NCBI GenBank assembly: GCA_002699335.1
Contig: PACG01000009.1
Location: forward strand, 1 to 22,730
Direction: 5' to 3'
DNA: 22,730 nt
Source of the DNA: Candidatus Poribacteria bacterium
GTDB taxonomy: Bacteria > Poribacteria > WGA-4E > UBA9662
Below, one piece after another: positions 7,981 through 17,279 of this stretch. The notes under the pieces are model-generated. The model was not told the origin of the DNA, did no database searches, and worked only from the letters and a program-made list of their open reading frames with translations. Every line of letters starts with the position of its first letter. Position 1 is the stretch's first letter. The position numbers and the translations under genes were made by a program.

Positions 7981-9531
7981 ATGGGTTCGTCAGAATTTAT
8001 CGGTGCGGTTGAAGAACACGTAGAGCAGGTGGTTGAGCGTTGCTCCTATGGGGAGGGGCTGTTGTTGGCGGATGGGCTGGATTTAGAGACGGGGAAACCA
8101 CTGGTGTGGGAAGGAAATATGCTTTCTAATTTGGCCTGCCAGCAGAATTTTTTGCGGGCACTAGAGGCGTTGGGGATATTGACTGGAGAGGATCAGTATC
8201 ATCGACAGGCGAGTCGGTGGATCAAGTGGGCCTTGGAGAAGGTACACGACCCAGCGTCGGGGCTGTTTTACTGGGGGGGACACAACAGTTATGATTTATT
8301 GACGGATAGACCGGTGTTAGGTAATCACGAAATGAAGTGTGTGTACCCGCATTATGCCTGTCTCTACGGGGTTGATGCTGATCGCACAAGCAGATTCATA
8401 AAGGCTTTCTGGCACGCGCATATCTGGGACTGGTCCTCACTGCTTTTCAATCGTCACGGCAACTATGAAGCGTGGGAAGAAAAGTGGGATACAGATTTTG
8501 CAGGTGGACCTGTGCCGATTGTGGAGAATACAGCGCTCTCTTTTGTGAATACGGGAAGTGATTTAATTTTGAGCGGAGCAATGCTGTACGCACTCTCTGG
8601 TGATAGACTACCATTGCAATGGGCAAAGCATTTGCTGTCGAGATACGACGAGATCCGACACCCTGAGACAGGGTTGGCAGGCTATCAGTTTAACCATCGC
8701 TATCCCTGTCGCGTGCGTGCTTCATTTAAACCACCGTTTGACACACGAGAAGACCTCAATGAAGCGACGGTTGTAACCAATGGGGTAATTCGGGTTCGTT
8801 ATGGACGCGCCGCGGTGACGTGGTTAAATATAGCTGAAGTCCTGGGTGACAAAGAGGGGCAGCCGTTTCGTGATGTGGTGGTTGCAGACCTGGAGGCGCT
8901 GACAGAGCATTGTTTTAACACGGATGCTCACTATTTTCATCCAGCTATTAATGACGGAACCCGGCTGTTCCCGGAAAATACCAATGAAGGGATTGGATAT
9001 TGTGCCCCTTCCAAGCTGAGAAAAGTACCGGCTGAAGGATTGATGTTTCTGTCCTATACGCGGGCGTATAAGGTAACTGGTATTGATCGTTTTCTGGAGA
9101 CAGCGATTCAATTGGCTGAAGGTATGGGATGGGGCGATTTGAAATCTGCGGTGGATTTTGTATCCGGTGGTTCGCCTGAGAGCATTGAGGCGTGGGCCAA
9201 TGCAGGGCAGAATGATGCCTGCGCTCTGTTTGGTTTGCTGGATTTATATGCAGCTACAGGAGAGGAGGTGTTCTTGCGGTCGGCTACGTCACTGGGGCAA
9301 CAGTTACTCAATCAGTATCAGGTAAATGGTCTGATTGTTTCCGGTAATAGAGAAGGGCAGACCAATATCGATTCAGCTTTGCCGCTGGCACTGTTACACC
9401 TGGAAAGCGCAAAACAGGGCAATTGCGTACCTCTTCCCGCTTTTTATCCAAATAATACCTACTTTGATCCCAAAATTGTGATTCATCGCCAAGCTAATGA
9501 AAAGAGAGCACAGGCTAAGAGAGGACAATGA
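7981..9531 (+). CDS. pectate lyase-like (alpha/alpha)-barrel protein
   Basis: The 516-residue protein has no signal peptide or membrane helix and is therefore probably cytoplasmic. It is rich in aromatic residues and repeats helix-pair patterns such as RWIKWALEKVHDPASGLFYWGG and YDEIRHPETGLAGYQF, which fit an (alpha/alpha)-barrel carbohydrate-active fold. Conserved-looking blocks are YWGGHNSYDL (97-106), GNHEMK (114-119), WHAHIWDW (144-151) and NRHGNY (157-162). The adjacent Arg158-His159 recalls the catalytic Arg-His of family 2 pectate lyases, which are cytoplasmic and act on short oligogalacturonides, but I cannot align the metal ligands with certainty. A glycoside hydrolase or epimerase of similar fold is an alternative. 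The ATG is preceded by GGGAGGT. The gene is intact and stands alone between decayed genes. Confidence 0.8.
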   Translation: MGSSEFIGAVEEHVEQVVERCSYGEGLLLADGLDLETGKPLVWEGNMLSNLACQQNFLRALEALGILTGEDQYHRQASRWIKWALEKVHDPASGLFYWGGHNSYDLLTDRPVLGNHEMKCVYPHYACLYGVDADRTSRFIKAFWHAHIWDWSSLLFNRHGNYEAWEEKWDTDFAGGPVPIVENTALSFVNTGSDLILSGAMLYALSGDRLPLQWAKHLLSRYDEIRHPETGLAGYQFNHRYPCRVRASFKPPFDTREDLNEATVVTNGVIRVRYGRAAVTWLNIAEVLGDKEGQPFRDVVVADLEALTEHCFNTDAHYFHPAINDGTRLFPENTNEGIGYCAPSKLRKVPAEGLMFLSYTRAYKVTGIDRFLETAIQLAEGMGWGDLKSAVDFVSGGSPESIEAWANAGQNDACALFGLLDLYAATGEEVFLRSATSLGQQLLNQYQVNGLIVSGNREGQTNIDSALPLALLHLESAKQGNCVPLPAFYPNNTYFDPKIVIHRQANEKRAQAKRGQ

Positions 9532-9734
9532 TAGATGGATGCCCTGCAATTTGGAACAGTTGTGTGCGAGACTACACCTCGCTATCCGATTGGGGCACGC
9601 GGGTACACGACCCATGTCGAGTAGCTTGTTTGAGCCCTTGTTATTGGGATATTTGGGCTTAAGCAAGTGGGGCGACGATTTTGATTTCTCTTTCTGGTTT
9701 CGTGAAATTCGCGTGTTATCTTTTGGAAGATTAT

Positions 9735-9974
9735 TTAGCCCGTGCCTAGCATGATGATAGGTAGCAGTCTGTCCAGAATACCGATGCTAACGAGGTAGCC
9801 GATAATGATTAGCACTATACACGGGATCACAGCCAAAAGCACCAACGTGATAATGCCCCGTTTCCACGCCCCTTTGATTTCATCGGATTTGAGGCCAATC
9901 GAACTAAAAATCGAAACTCCCGCCCAGCCAATGACACATAAGATGATGCAACAAACCAAGGTATAAAGAATCAT
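9735..9974 (-). CDS. small membrane protein
   Basis: The 79-residue ORF has two to three hydrophobic segments: about 2-26 (starting ILYTLVCCIILCVIGW), about 40-62 (IITLVLLAVIPCIVLIIIGYL) and a short hydrophobic C-terminus. They are joined by a basic loop (LKSDEIKGAWKRG), consistent with an integral inner-membrane protein. There is no strong ribosome binding site before the ATG. It follows the broken permease genes on the same strand, 94 bases downstream of them. No family is recognised. Its regular membrane topology is the main reason to keep it. Confidence 0.45.
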   Translation of the reverse strand: MILYTLVCCIILCVIGWAGVSIFSSIGLKSDEIKGAWKRGIITLVLLAVIPCIVLIIIGYLVSIGILDRLLPIIMLGTG

Positions 9975-10068
9975 TTTTAATCAGCTAAATAGTAGCAGAT
10001 TTGCTATTGAGATTGACCACAGGCTTTCTATGAGGAGTATACTGGTTTGCAGTTTGTACAGGTGCGAT

Positions 10069-11330
10069 TTACTTGTTGCGAATGGCATCTATTGGTGCTA
10101 TTCGAGCAGCTTGATTGGCTGGAAGGAAGCCAAATGTGATACCAACCAGCATGCCCATCATCGGCCCGCTGAATATCGATTGGGGGTTAAAAGCTGAAGG
10201 CCAGGCAGCATCAAATTGAGAGGCCATCTTTTGACTTAAGATGTCACCGAGAAAAGTAGCGGCCGTTAGACCGAAGGCTAATCCCAGCATGCTGCCGATC
10301 AGGCTAATGACGACGGCTTCCACTAAAAACTGGATTCGGATTTGAAACGGATTGGCGTCAACTGCCTGGCGTAACCCAATTTCAGGCACCCGCTCTACCA
10401 CCGACACCAGCATGATGTTAAGGATGCCTATTCCGCCGATAGCCAGGGGGAAAACAGCGATCAGTAAAGTTACCAATTGCACCGCAAACAAGATATTGTT
10501 CACCAGCTTGGGAGTTCCTTCCACACTGTCGATTTCATAGAACGGTTTGTCATTGTGGCGACGCCTAATTAGAATTTCCACTTCCTTTTGGGCCTGTTGT
10601 AACAGGTCTGGGGATTTAGGCCGGATACTGATGCTACGAACCTGGTTCCTGGGCTCTACTCGATTGCCTCCAAAATAAGTTTTCCCCGTGGACATGGGAA
10701 GTAAGACCTTATTATCCTTACTCTCATACCCTTCACCTTGCCCTGTTTTCTCCATTACACCGATATGGTATAACGTTGGTTGTTAAATTTAAGCTCTTGG
10801 CCAATTACATCCTTTCCGCGAAACAGGCTCTGCCAAACATCAAAGCCAATGACAACTACTTTAGATAATAGCTCCATATCTGAGCGGTTAAAATGACGAC
10901 CAAAGATAGTAGGCCAGTTTTCAAATGATGCAAACTCTTCGGTTGCTAAGGAGACCCGTGAGTGTTTTGATCTTTCGCCGGACTGCATCCTTCGCCATCC
11001 CAATTCATCCGTCGGCATGGCATTGGCTACCGAAGGGCAATTGGCTTTGATTGCTTCTACATCATCCATGGTCATGAATTCTTTATGAGGATTCGGTATA
11101 TGCTTTTCAGTTCCTTTAACCTTCACATAATTTTCACGACGGATACTGAATCTACCGGCTTGTTTGTTCAGGGAAGATGTAAGTACCACTTTGGCTCCAT
11201 AGCCAACTGAGCCAATGGTAATAACTGCCGATATGCCGATTGTAATGCCCAGAATGGTCAAAATAGATCGTAATTTATTGGCCACTAGAATTCGGAATGT
11301 AATCAATAAACTATCGAATATCATGGTCAT
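10069..11330 (-). pseudogene. MacB/FtsX-type ABC transporter permease, frameshifted (copy 1)
   Basis: Two abutting frames form one permease of about 420 residues. The first (11330-10755) has the MacB N-terminus: a juxtamembrane amphipathic segment, the first helix (LRSILTILGITIGISAVITIG), then the periplasmic MacB-PCD-like domain. The second (up to 10069) has the three C-terminal helices with GGIGILNIMLVSVVERVPEIGLRQAV and the PANQAARIAPIDAIRNK ending. The break is at about 10764: ACCATATCGG lacks one base, and adding one A restores TIIGVMEK. Members of this family export peptides, antibiotics or lipoproteins with an ATPase and a membrane-fusion protein, neither of which is in the window. It lies 9 bases after copy 2, on the same strand, as a likely operon of two related permeases. 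With a single lesion, a sequencing error is possible. Confidence 0.85.
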
Positions 11331-11339
11331 TAACCCTGT

Positions 11340-12616
11340 TTAATCGAATCGCAAAGCTTCTACCGGGATCAGTTTAGCTGCTTTATTGGAGGGATAAAGG
11401 CCAGCCATCGTGCCCACCAGTGTCGAAATACCGAATGCGCCCACCGCTGCCCAGAGTTTTACATTCACTTCCCAAGTGGCCCCATGTGACTCCAGAAAGA
11501 GCGTAGTAATTGCCCAACCTGCTCCAGAGGAAACCAGGACAGAGAACATTGTACCAATCAATCCTCCAAATAATCAGATCACAATGGCTTCGATCAGGAA
11601 TTGGAAACGAATATCATTATTCTTGGCACCGATTGCTTTACGTAATCCGATCTCCTTGGTTCGTTCTGTTACCGAGACTAGCATAATATTCATGGTACCA
11701 ATCCCACCGACCAATAGAGAAATGGCCGCCGCACAACCGGCCACCAGCTGAATGGTGAGTACCATTTTGTCAATTTCTGTCATCGCATCTTTGTTGGCTC
11801 CGAAACCGTGATATTCAATCGTGCCGAATTTGCGGAAAAAGAGTGTTTTCATCTCTTTTCTAGCCTGGTCAACGTGTGCTATGTCCTTAGCCCGGGCGTT
11901 TATCCAGGCATTCCTCATAAATTTTCCTGTGTAATAGTTATCAACCGTGGTGAATGGTGCATACATGTCATTATCGATTGAGAACGGCATTAATTTGGCC
12001 ATACCAAGTTGTCTTTTTTTGATTGCGCCGATCACGGTCAAACGGACATTTCCAGCTCGAATTTCTTTACCTGCCGTGTTTGATTCCCCAAATAATTCAT
12101 CCTTGATCTTTGATCCGATAACGACAACACGCGCCCTTGTATCGATATCGCTCTGCCGAATCCAAAGCTCATGGCTGAGCTCAAAGTTCCACAGTTTTTT
12201 ATACCAATCGTCACGCCCAACAGCTCATACGGCATTGTCTTGCCGCGATGAACCGTATCAAGTCGGCCAAAGACATTAGCCGCGGCAGCTATCGAGACTG
12301 AAGGGCAATACTCAAGAATTTCTTCCACATCCTGAAGTCCTAAGTTGGCTGTCTTCGGGCTGCGTTCGTATTTGCCGGGGCTTTTTTCATACCATTCCCT
12401 TTTGCCGATACTCAAGCCAGTAGTGTCACCCAGCCGGTTCATTTCAGCGATCAAAAAGGTTTTGACACTTCCGCTGAGCGAAACGGTGGTCACCACAATG
12501 AAAATGCCCAAAATAATGCCCAGTAGTGTCAGCAGAAATCTAAATTTGTTCCGTAATAGGGCCTCCCAACCGACTCGGAAATTAATGCCGATTTTTCGCA
12601 GTCCGATAAAATCCAT
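11340..12616 (-). pseudogene. MacB/FtsX-type ABC transporter permease, broken (copy 2)
   Basis: Starting at ATG 12616 after TAAGGA, this gene encodes the MacB N-terminus (FRFLLTLLGIILGIFIVVTT) and periplasmic domain. It loses frame near 12205, where ACGATTGGTATA needs one extra base to give WYKKLWNFEL; the true frame then runs through VVVIGSKIKDELFGES and TVIGAIKKRQLG into 12041-11574. That segment has GGIGTMNIMLVSVTERTKEIGLRKAIGAKN, the conserved family signature. An in-frame TGA at 11576-11574 interrupts it, after which the same frame continues to 11340 with GLIGTMFSVLVSS and PSNKAAKLIPVEALRFD. So there is one frameshift and one nonsense mutation. TGA is a normal stop here (tsaB uses it), so recoding is unlikely. 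It is paralogous to copy 1. Confidence 0.87.
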
Positions 12617-12740
12617 TCCTTACATCTCTTGAAAAATTTAGCTTTCACCCCAGCAGCAATAAATGAAATCAAAGTCTTGCATAAAAATCATTCAAGTGCA
12701 TGAATCCATATGCCGGTAATAAACCTTCCGACTGGGAAGT

Positions 12741-13769
12741 CTAGTTCAGCAATCCCCAATCAAAAACGGCCGACAGGTAGACGTCTTTGTCTGAGGTTAA
12801 ACCTGTAAAAATCTGTTGACAATCGACCGGTGAAGCTTTGTGGGTAAGAAGAGGTTCTACGATAATACGATCCTGCACAATCCAGTTGATAATCTGCCGA
12901 TAGTTGTCGACGATATTGTGGCGATAGCGGTTCACTTCATGCGGTGGCCATCGCCATTCCAGCGAACCAATTATGCGAATGGCCTCCATATGAACCTTGA
13001 GCAACATCGGCGTAGCGTCGAAAACAGCAGGTGCACGAGGGGTACCCAGTAAGATGGTTTCACCGTAAGGTCGCGTCAACATCACGGCCTCTGAAACCAA
13101 TTCGCTAACCCCAATGGCCTCAATGGCGATTTGAACGCCTTGGCCGCCGGTCCAATCCATCACGTACTCTTTGAGATCAGTTTCATTGGGATTGACCACG
13201 CGCTCGATACCACAGGCTTTGGCTTTTTCGATGCGTAAAGGGTTGATTTCGGAAGCCATCACTTCAGCACCTGCCAACTGAAAGAGTTGGGCGGCGAAGT
13301 TGCCAACCAGTCCTTGGCCAATAACCAAAGCCGTGTCTCCCGGTTGAACGGTCGAGGAGCGGAGGGCACTGATGCTGACCCCAGCCATGCGAGCGAAGAC
13401 CACCTTTTCACCTGCGACATCTTCAGGGACAGGCAGCGCGCAACGAACGGCATCGGCCTTGACCAGCGAAGCGTGATTGGAGAAACTCAACACGCGATCG
13501 CCCACTTGGCACATGGTAACGTCAGAGCCAACTTCCAACACCCGACCTAAATGTCCATAACCTGTTGTCTGTGGATACATGTTCTGTTTCCCACGGGACG
13601 ATGGCATCTCTTGAATCAGGCCGGTAAATCCTGCCCCTTCAGTCCCTGCACTGACGATTGAGCATTCCGACTCAACCAGCGCTTGGTGAGGGGCTAAACC
13701 GGTGTCGATTTCTCGTTCCTGTAGGTCAACCTGATGGGGTTGTATAAAGACGAGTTCGTGTGTTTTCAT
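12741..13769 (-). CDS. medium-chain (alcohol/sorbitol-type) dehydrogenase, zinc-less
   Basis: The 342-residue protein has the two-domain MDR fold: a GroES-like N-terminal domain (TGYGHLGRVLEVG at 69-81, VGDRVLSFSNHA at 89-100) and a Rossmann domain with VIGQGLVGNFAAQ (nucleotide loop GQGLVG, 151-156) and Glu174 as the likely ribose-binding acid, favouring NAD. Where zinc alcohol dehydrogenases have the catalytic Cys, this protein has SIVSAGTEG (38-45), and the four-Cys structural zinc lobe is missing, so a zinc-independent member is likely. The substrate is unknown; family relatives act on sugars, polyols or amino-acid derivatives. The start is set by AGGAG eight bases before the ATG. It is monocistronic and intact, directly upstream (in genomic order) of the two broken permeases. 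Confidence 0.9.
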   Translation of the reverse strand: MKTHELVFIQPHQVDLQEREIDTGLAPHQALVESECSIVSAGTEGAGFTGLIQEMPSSRGKQNMYPQTTGYGHLGRVLEVGSDVTMCQVGDRVLSFSNHASLVKADAVRCALPVPEDVAGEKVVFARMAGVSISALRSSTVQPGDTALVIGQGLVGNFAAQLFQLAGAEVMASEINPLRIEKAKACGIERVVNPNETDLKEYVMDWTGGQGVQIAIEAIGVSELVSEAVMLTRPYGETILLGTPRAPAVFDATPMLLKVHMEAIRIIGSLEWRWPPHEVNRYRHNIVDNYRQIINWIVQDRIIVEPLLTHKASPVDCQQIFTGLTSDKDVYLSAVFDWGLLN

Positions 13770-13921
13770 TGTGCACTCCTAGATCTAGAGTAAGTTGGTT
13801 TTGGGATGTAAGCCTCGATTCAGACCAATGAATATTCAACCGACGAGAGCCCATTTCTGGCCCAATCCTTAGAGGGTAGTTTGCACCGGAAGTTGGACTA
13901 CAAAGGCAAAAGGAGGATGAG

Positions 13922-14089
13922 ATGAGTTTGATCAAAAAATGGGCCATACGCATTAACGATATTGACGGCAGCTATAACAAGGCCACGAGATCCTGGCTGC
14001 AAAAAAGTGTTATACCATTTTCAGTTTGTAGGTTAAGGTGGATAGAAAAGCAGCTTAAACTATCCGTGCAGGTCGAAAACCTGGAATAA
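13922..14089 (+). CDS. short basic ORF with a strong ribosome binding site
   Basis: A 55-codon ORF starts ATGAGTTTGATC with AGGAGG ending six bases upstream, the best Shine-Dalgarno match in this part of the window. The product (starting MSLIKKWAIRINDIDGSYNK) is basic, with ten Lys/Arg and several Trp, and has no signal peptide or membrane helix. It lies divergent from the dehydrogenase gene at 13769. No family is recognised. The alternative is that AGGAGG is leftover from a decayed gene, since the next 1.2 kb is non-coding. Confidence 0.35.
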   Translation: MSLIKKWAIRINDIDGSYNKATRSWLQKSVIPFSVCRLRWIEKQLKLSVQVENLE

Positions 14090-15224
14090 AATAATTCTAA
14101 TTGCCTTTAGATTGTGGCATCCTGAGACAATTCAAACGACTTTTATTTTACCTTAACATGGCGCTCTCAGGTAAGGCCACCCCCATTGTCAAGACTAGGG
14201 TTAGCGAAAATAAAACAAACATTAGCACGGTAAAAAACCTTTTAATCGAACTATCCTTTAATCAAAACCTCCCGTAGGTGGAAATGCAAATGGCTAACGA
14301 AGGGGCATGGTTTGAAAAACAACGCTAGCCGTACAGGCAGAGGATGGCCTAATCCCAGTCAGTGCCTCTCCTGGCCGACCACAGTAGCCCTAGTTTAGGT
14401 TTGCAATCCGGGGTTGGTCCATCATTGGCTATTTTCGGTCGCTCCCCCTCCCTCTGCTTTTCCGCTTGACTGCTTGCTGTTGGCCCTTATCAAAAATTAC
14501 CGTCTTACTTGAGCAAATTAACTGAGTAAAGAAATGACCAAAGAAAATACCTGAAAAGCTATCACCAACTGCTTAAAGGCGATGAATAGGCAGCAGGATT
14601 CGATTCATTTAATACCGATTAACTACAAAATATACCACAGCTAGATGTGCAAAAAACCTGTCCTCTAATGCTAAAATCTTCCTGTTGATGCCGCCAGAAT
14701 AATTCACCATTGAGCAAAAACCTATAATCGATGTTATCTGGCAATGTCGTAGCTACCGGTACCTCACTGAGCAACCTCTCACCTTGGAAGAGCTCTCTTT
14801 TTTGTTTTGGGCCACTCCAGGCATCCGCACTACAACCACCTTCGATGGTATCACTTATTATCTTCGAAACATTCCTTCTGGCGGCAATCGTTACCCCACG
14901 TATTGAGCAACACCGAAAATCACCTGACAATGCAACCCATTTTTAACGGTGCAAAACTCGTTGAATTTCCACTCGAAAAATATTCAGGCGTTCCAATTCA
15001 TCCCGAAGCAGGCACATCTTTTGATAAAATCCCATGTCCTAATCCCTTCTACAAGATCATTTCAGAACCCGACATAGCACTCGAAACCATTAACAATCCA
15101 CGACTAATCTGGATAAGTTGTAATCTGCCCTATTAGTGCGTGAAGACCCGCTTTTCTACTAACAGCGTTTCCACTTTTCCTCAGTTCCGTTTGCCGATTG
15201 TTTAAATTCTGATTCTCCGTTAGA
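14090..15224. other. long mostly non-coding/decayed stretch
   Basis: No ORF here has both a good start signal and a recognisable protein. The frames that stay open (minus strand 14930-14619; plus strand 14930-15136, starting MQPIFNGAKLVEFPLEKY) have no ribosome binding site and match no family I know. On the minus strand, 14261-14148 reads like the N-terminus of a secreted protein (KDSSIKRFFTVLMFVLFSL and onward) and then stops. I interpret the stretch as remains of decayed genes. Confidence 0.4.
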
Positions 15225-15253
15225 TTGACCAATTTTATCGATTGCCTTATAAT
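15225..15253 (+). promoter_or_regulatory. near-consensus sigma70 promoter before the TIR remnant
   Basis: TTGACC (15225-15230) and TATAAT (15248-15253) are separated by exactly 17 bases, with the expected start near 15260. This is 11 of 12 consensus positions. Twenty-eight bases after the -10 box lies the ATG of a truncated TIR-domain ORF, preceded by TAGGAAC. Confidence 0.65.
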
Positions 15254-15281
15254 GCTATATTGCTTAATAGGAACTCACTCC

Positions 15282-15335
15282 ATGTCAGACGTCTTTATTT
15301 CCTATTCCCGTCGTGATGTCGACCAGATTCGCTGA
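15282..15335 (+). pseudogene. TIR-domain protein, N-terminal stub only
   Basis: The 17-codon ORF reads MSDVFISYSRRDVDQIR and then TGA. The DVFISYSRRD block is the diagnostic first beta strand and box 1 of bacterial TIR (TIR_2) domain proteins, which often carry this exact start and are NAD-cleaving or signalling modules, sometimes fused to repeats or ATPases. After the stop no frame continues with further TIR motifs, so nearly all of the gene (normally at least 130 codons for the domain) is gone. Its promoter is intact. The family call rests on a short but highly characteristic motif at a proper start codon with a ribosome binding site. Confidence 0.6.
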
Positions 15336-15686
15336 GAGAATATTAAACTCGCCGATGCTAATCGAACTGGCTTAGCTGAATGTGGGTGTATGAATTGACG
15401 AACACGCTGGATCTGACCCAGGATCGCAGTCTTGATACTAAGCCCATTTTTGGTGTGATCAACAGCGGTTAAGTCCCCAGAAATAGAGGAATGGTTGAAC
15501 AACATGGAGATCAGTTGGATTTCTTCATCAGAGACCATCTTGCGTGCCTAGTCAAGGTCCAGTGGGAATAGAGAGTATGAATTTCGGCAGAATAGCACTT
15601 CTTTTGGCGATTATATTATTATCGGATAAGAATTCTGTGTCTGAGTTTCTGAGAGAGCTTAGATACAGGAAAGGAGAATTAGGAAA
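15336..15686. other. decayed stretch between the TIR stub and M81 pseudogene
   Basis: The minus strand from about 15545 to 15336 has a protein-like frame (FPLDLD, stop, ARKMVSDEEIQLISMLFNHS, then GDLTAVDHTKNGLSIKT), which I cannot assign. The remainder is the leader of the M81 pseudogene, with GGAGAATTAGGA as its ribosome binding site just before 15687. Confidence 0.35.
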
Positions 15687-17143
15687 ATGAGGGTTGTTAC
15701 AGGCGGTATTAGCCATGAAACCAGTACCTTCACACCGGTTGCTACCAACTAGCAAAGTTATGTGGAGCGATTTTACTTGCACGAGTTGGATATTTTAAAC
15801 ATATTTCGTGGTACCAATACCCCCATCGGTGGTTTCATTGCAGGAGCGGAAAGCCACGGGTTTGAGCTCATTCCTATCACCCTTGCCGTTGCACAGCCCA
15901 GTGGGCCACCCCTCGGGACATCTTTGGCACCATTTTGGAGGAGATGCTGAGTCGGATCGCTGAGGCCGGTTCTCTAGACGGTGTGTTGCTTGAGTTACAC
16001 GGCTCGATGGTGGTCGGCAACCTTGACAGTGCGGACGGCCTCGACGACGCGGAAGGTCATATTCTTGCTTCTGTGCGTGAGTTAGTTAGTACCGGAATGC
16101 CTGTGCTGGCTCAGGTCCCAACAGATGATTGATCAGGCGGATGTGCTGATTGGACGGGAGACCTATCACGAGATCGGTATGGCGGCACGAGGGCGAGAAT
16201 CTGCTGATGTGTTGGAATGGATATTGTCAAAACTGGTGTGTGTCCGACAATGGCACTACACCAACTGCCGATGGTCTGGGGAGTAAACTAGGTAACAACC
16301 CACTCCCCAATGCGAGAGGCTATCGCCGAACTTCACCGGATTGAGGCACAGGACAGGGGTGATCTGCGGGTCGATTGCAACTGGCTACCCACTGGCTGAT
16401 GTCCCACATTTGGGCGCTTCGGTTTACATCGGGACAGAGGACGACCAGACTCTGGCTCAAACTTATGTTGATGAGCTAGGTAACTGACTCTTTCAACGTT
16501 GGTCGGGCTGGCATGCGCCGTCGCCCAGCGCTTCTGACACCTTGAACAGGCCGAAGCGGAAGGACAATATCCAGTGATTTTTGCAGATAGAAACGATAAT
16601 ACCGGCGGGGGGTCTCCAGGCGATAGTACTAGCATGTTACAGGCCTTCATTGAAGCTAGGCTCGAAGATGCCTGCATACTCTATGTTGTTGATCCAGAGG
16701 CCGTGGCACAATGCCAAATCGCTGGCGTCGGGCCCAAGTTGCCTCTGGAGGTTGGTACGAAATCTACGCCCCTACAGGGGCAGGCCGTCCACATGTTGGC
16801 TGAAGTGATTGCGCTATCTAATGGTCATTTCCGTTACGATGGTCCGATGTTTTCGGGCTTGGCCGGCAACATGGGGCTTTCCGCCTATATCAAACAAGAT
16901 GGTATTCACGTCCTGCTAGTCACCCAACGAGAACAACCCTTTGACACCACTTTCTCACAAACACTTGGACTGGATCCACGTCAGATGCGCTACATCGGGG
17001 TCAAATCCACGGCCCATTTTCGCGCCGGGTTTGAATCTTGGGCCGGTGCCATCTGCGTGGTATCGGAACCCAGTGTGCACGCGACCGAAAATTTAACCTT
17101 CCACCGGCTGGGACGTAAAGTGTACCCATTTGATGATATTTAA
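15687..17143 (+). pseudogene. M81 family metallopeptidase (MlrC-like), heavily degraded
   Basis: Joining frames reconstructs a nearly full-length MlrC-type protein of about 480 residues. It starts MRVVTGGISHETSTFTPV (the family's HET start), then GTNTPIGGFIAGAESHG, LDGVLLELHGSMVV, MIDQADVLIGRETYHEIGMA, SMREAIAEL-type and GSIATGYPLADVPHLGASVY segments, and ends with the FADRNDNTGGGSPGDST motif and an intact C-terminal domain (open from 16574 to 17143). Lesions: in-frame TAG at 15750, TAG at 16289 and TGA at 16485; at least four frameshifts (near 15910, 16125, 16355, 16540); and a small deletion near 16120 that removes the expected metal-binding DLHAN block. MlrC cleaves linear microcystin; relatives are zinc peptidases or amidohydrolases of unknown substrate. 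The family call is firm, and so is the loss of function. Confidence 0.9.
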
Positions 17144-17279
17144 CCCCAGTTGCGACCTTATACTCTATCAACGACTAACCATTTGGATGATCTGCTTATC
17201 TGACCGCTGTCAAACGTCAAAGGCGAAACGGACAGAGGCGCATTTTTCTTTCCACCAGCAGCAAGTTTAAGGGAAACAA

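Noticed and set aside
11574..11576. In-frame TGA as a recoded sense codon (selenocysteine or Trp)
   Set aside because: The gene has another frameshift, TGA ends tsaB and other genes normally, and permeases of this family have no selenocysteine.
14619..14930. 103-codon minus-strand frame
   Set aside because: No start signal, no recognised domain and competing open frames on the other strand; described only as part of the decayed stretch.
14930..15136. Plus frame starting MQPIFNGAKLVEF
   Set aside because: Plausible composition but no ribosome binding site and no family resemblance.
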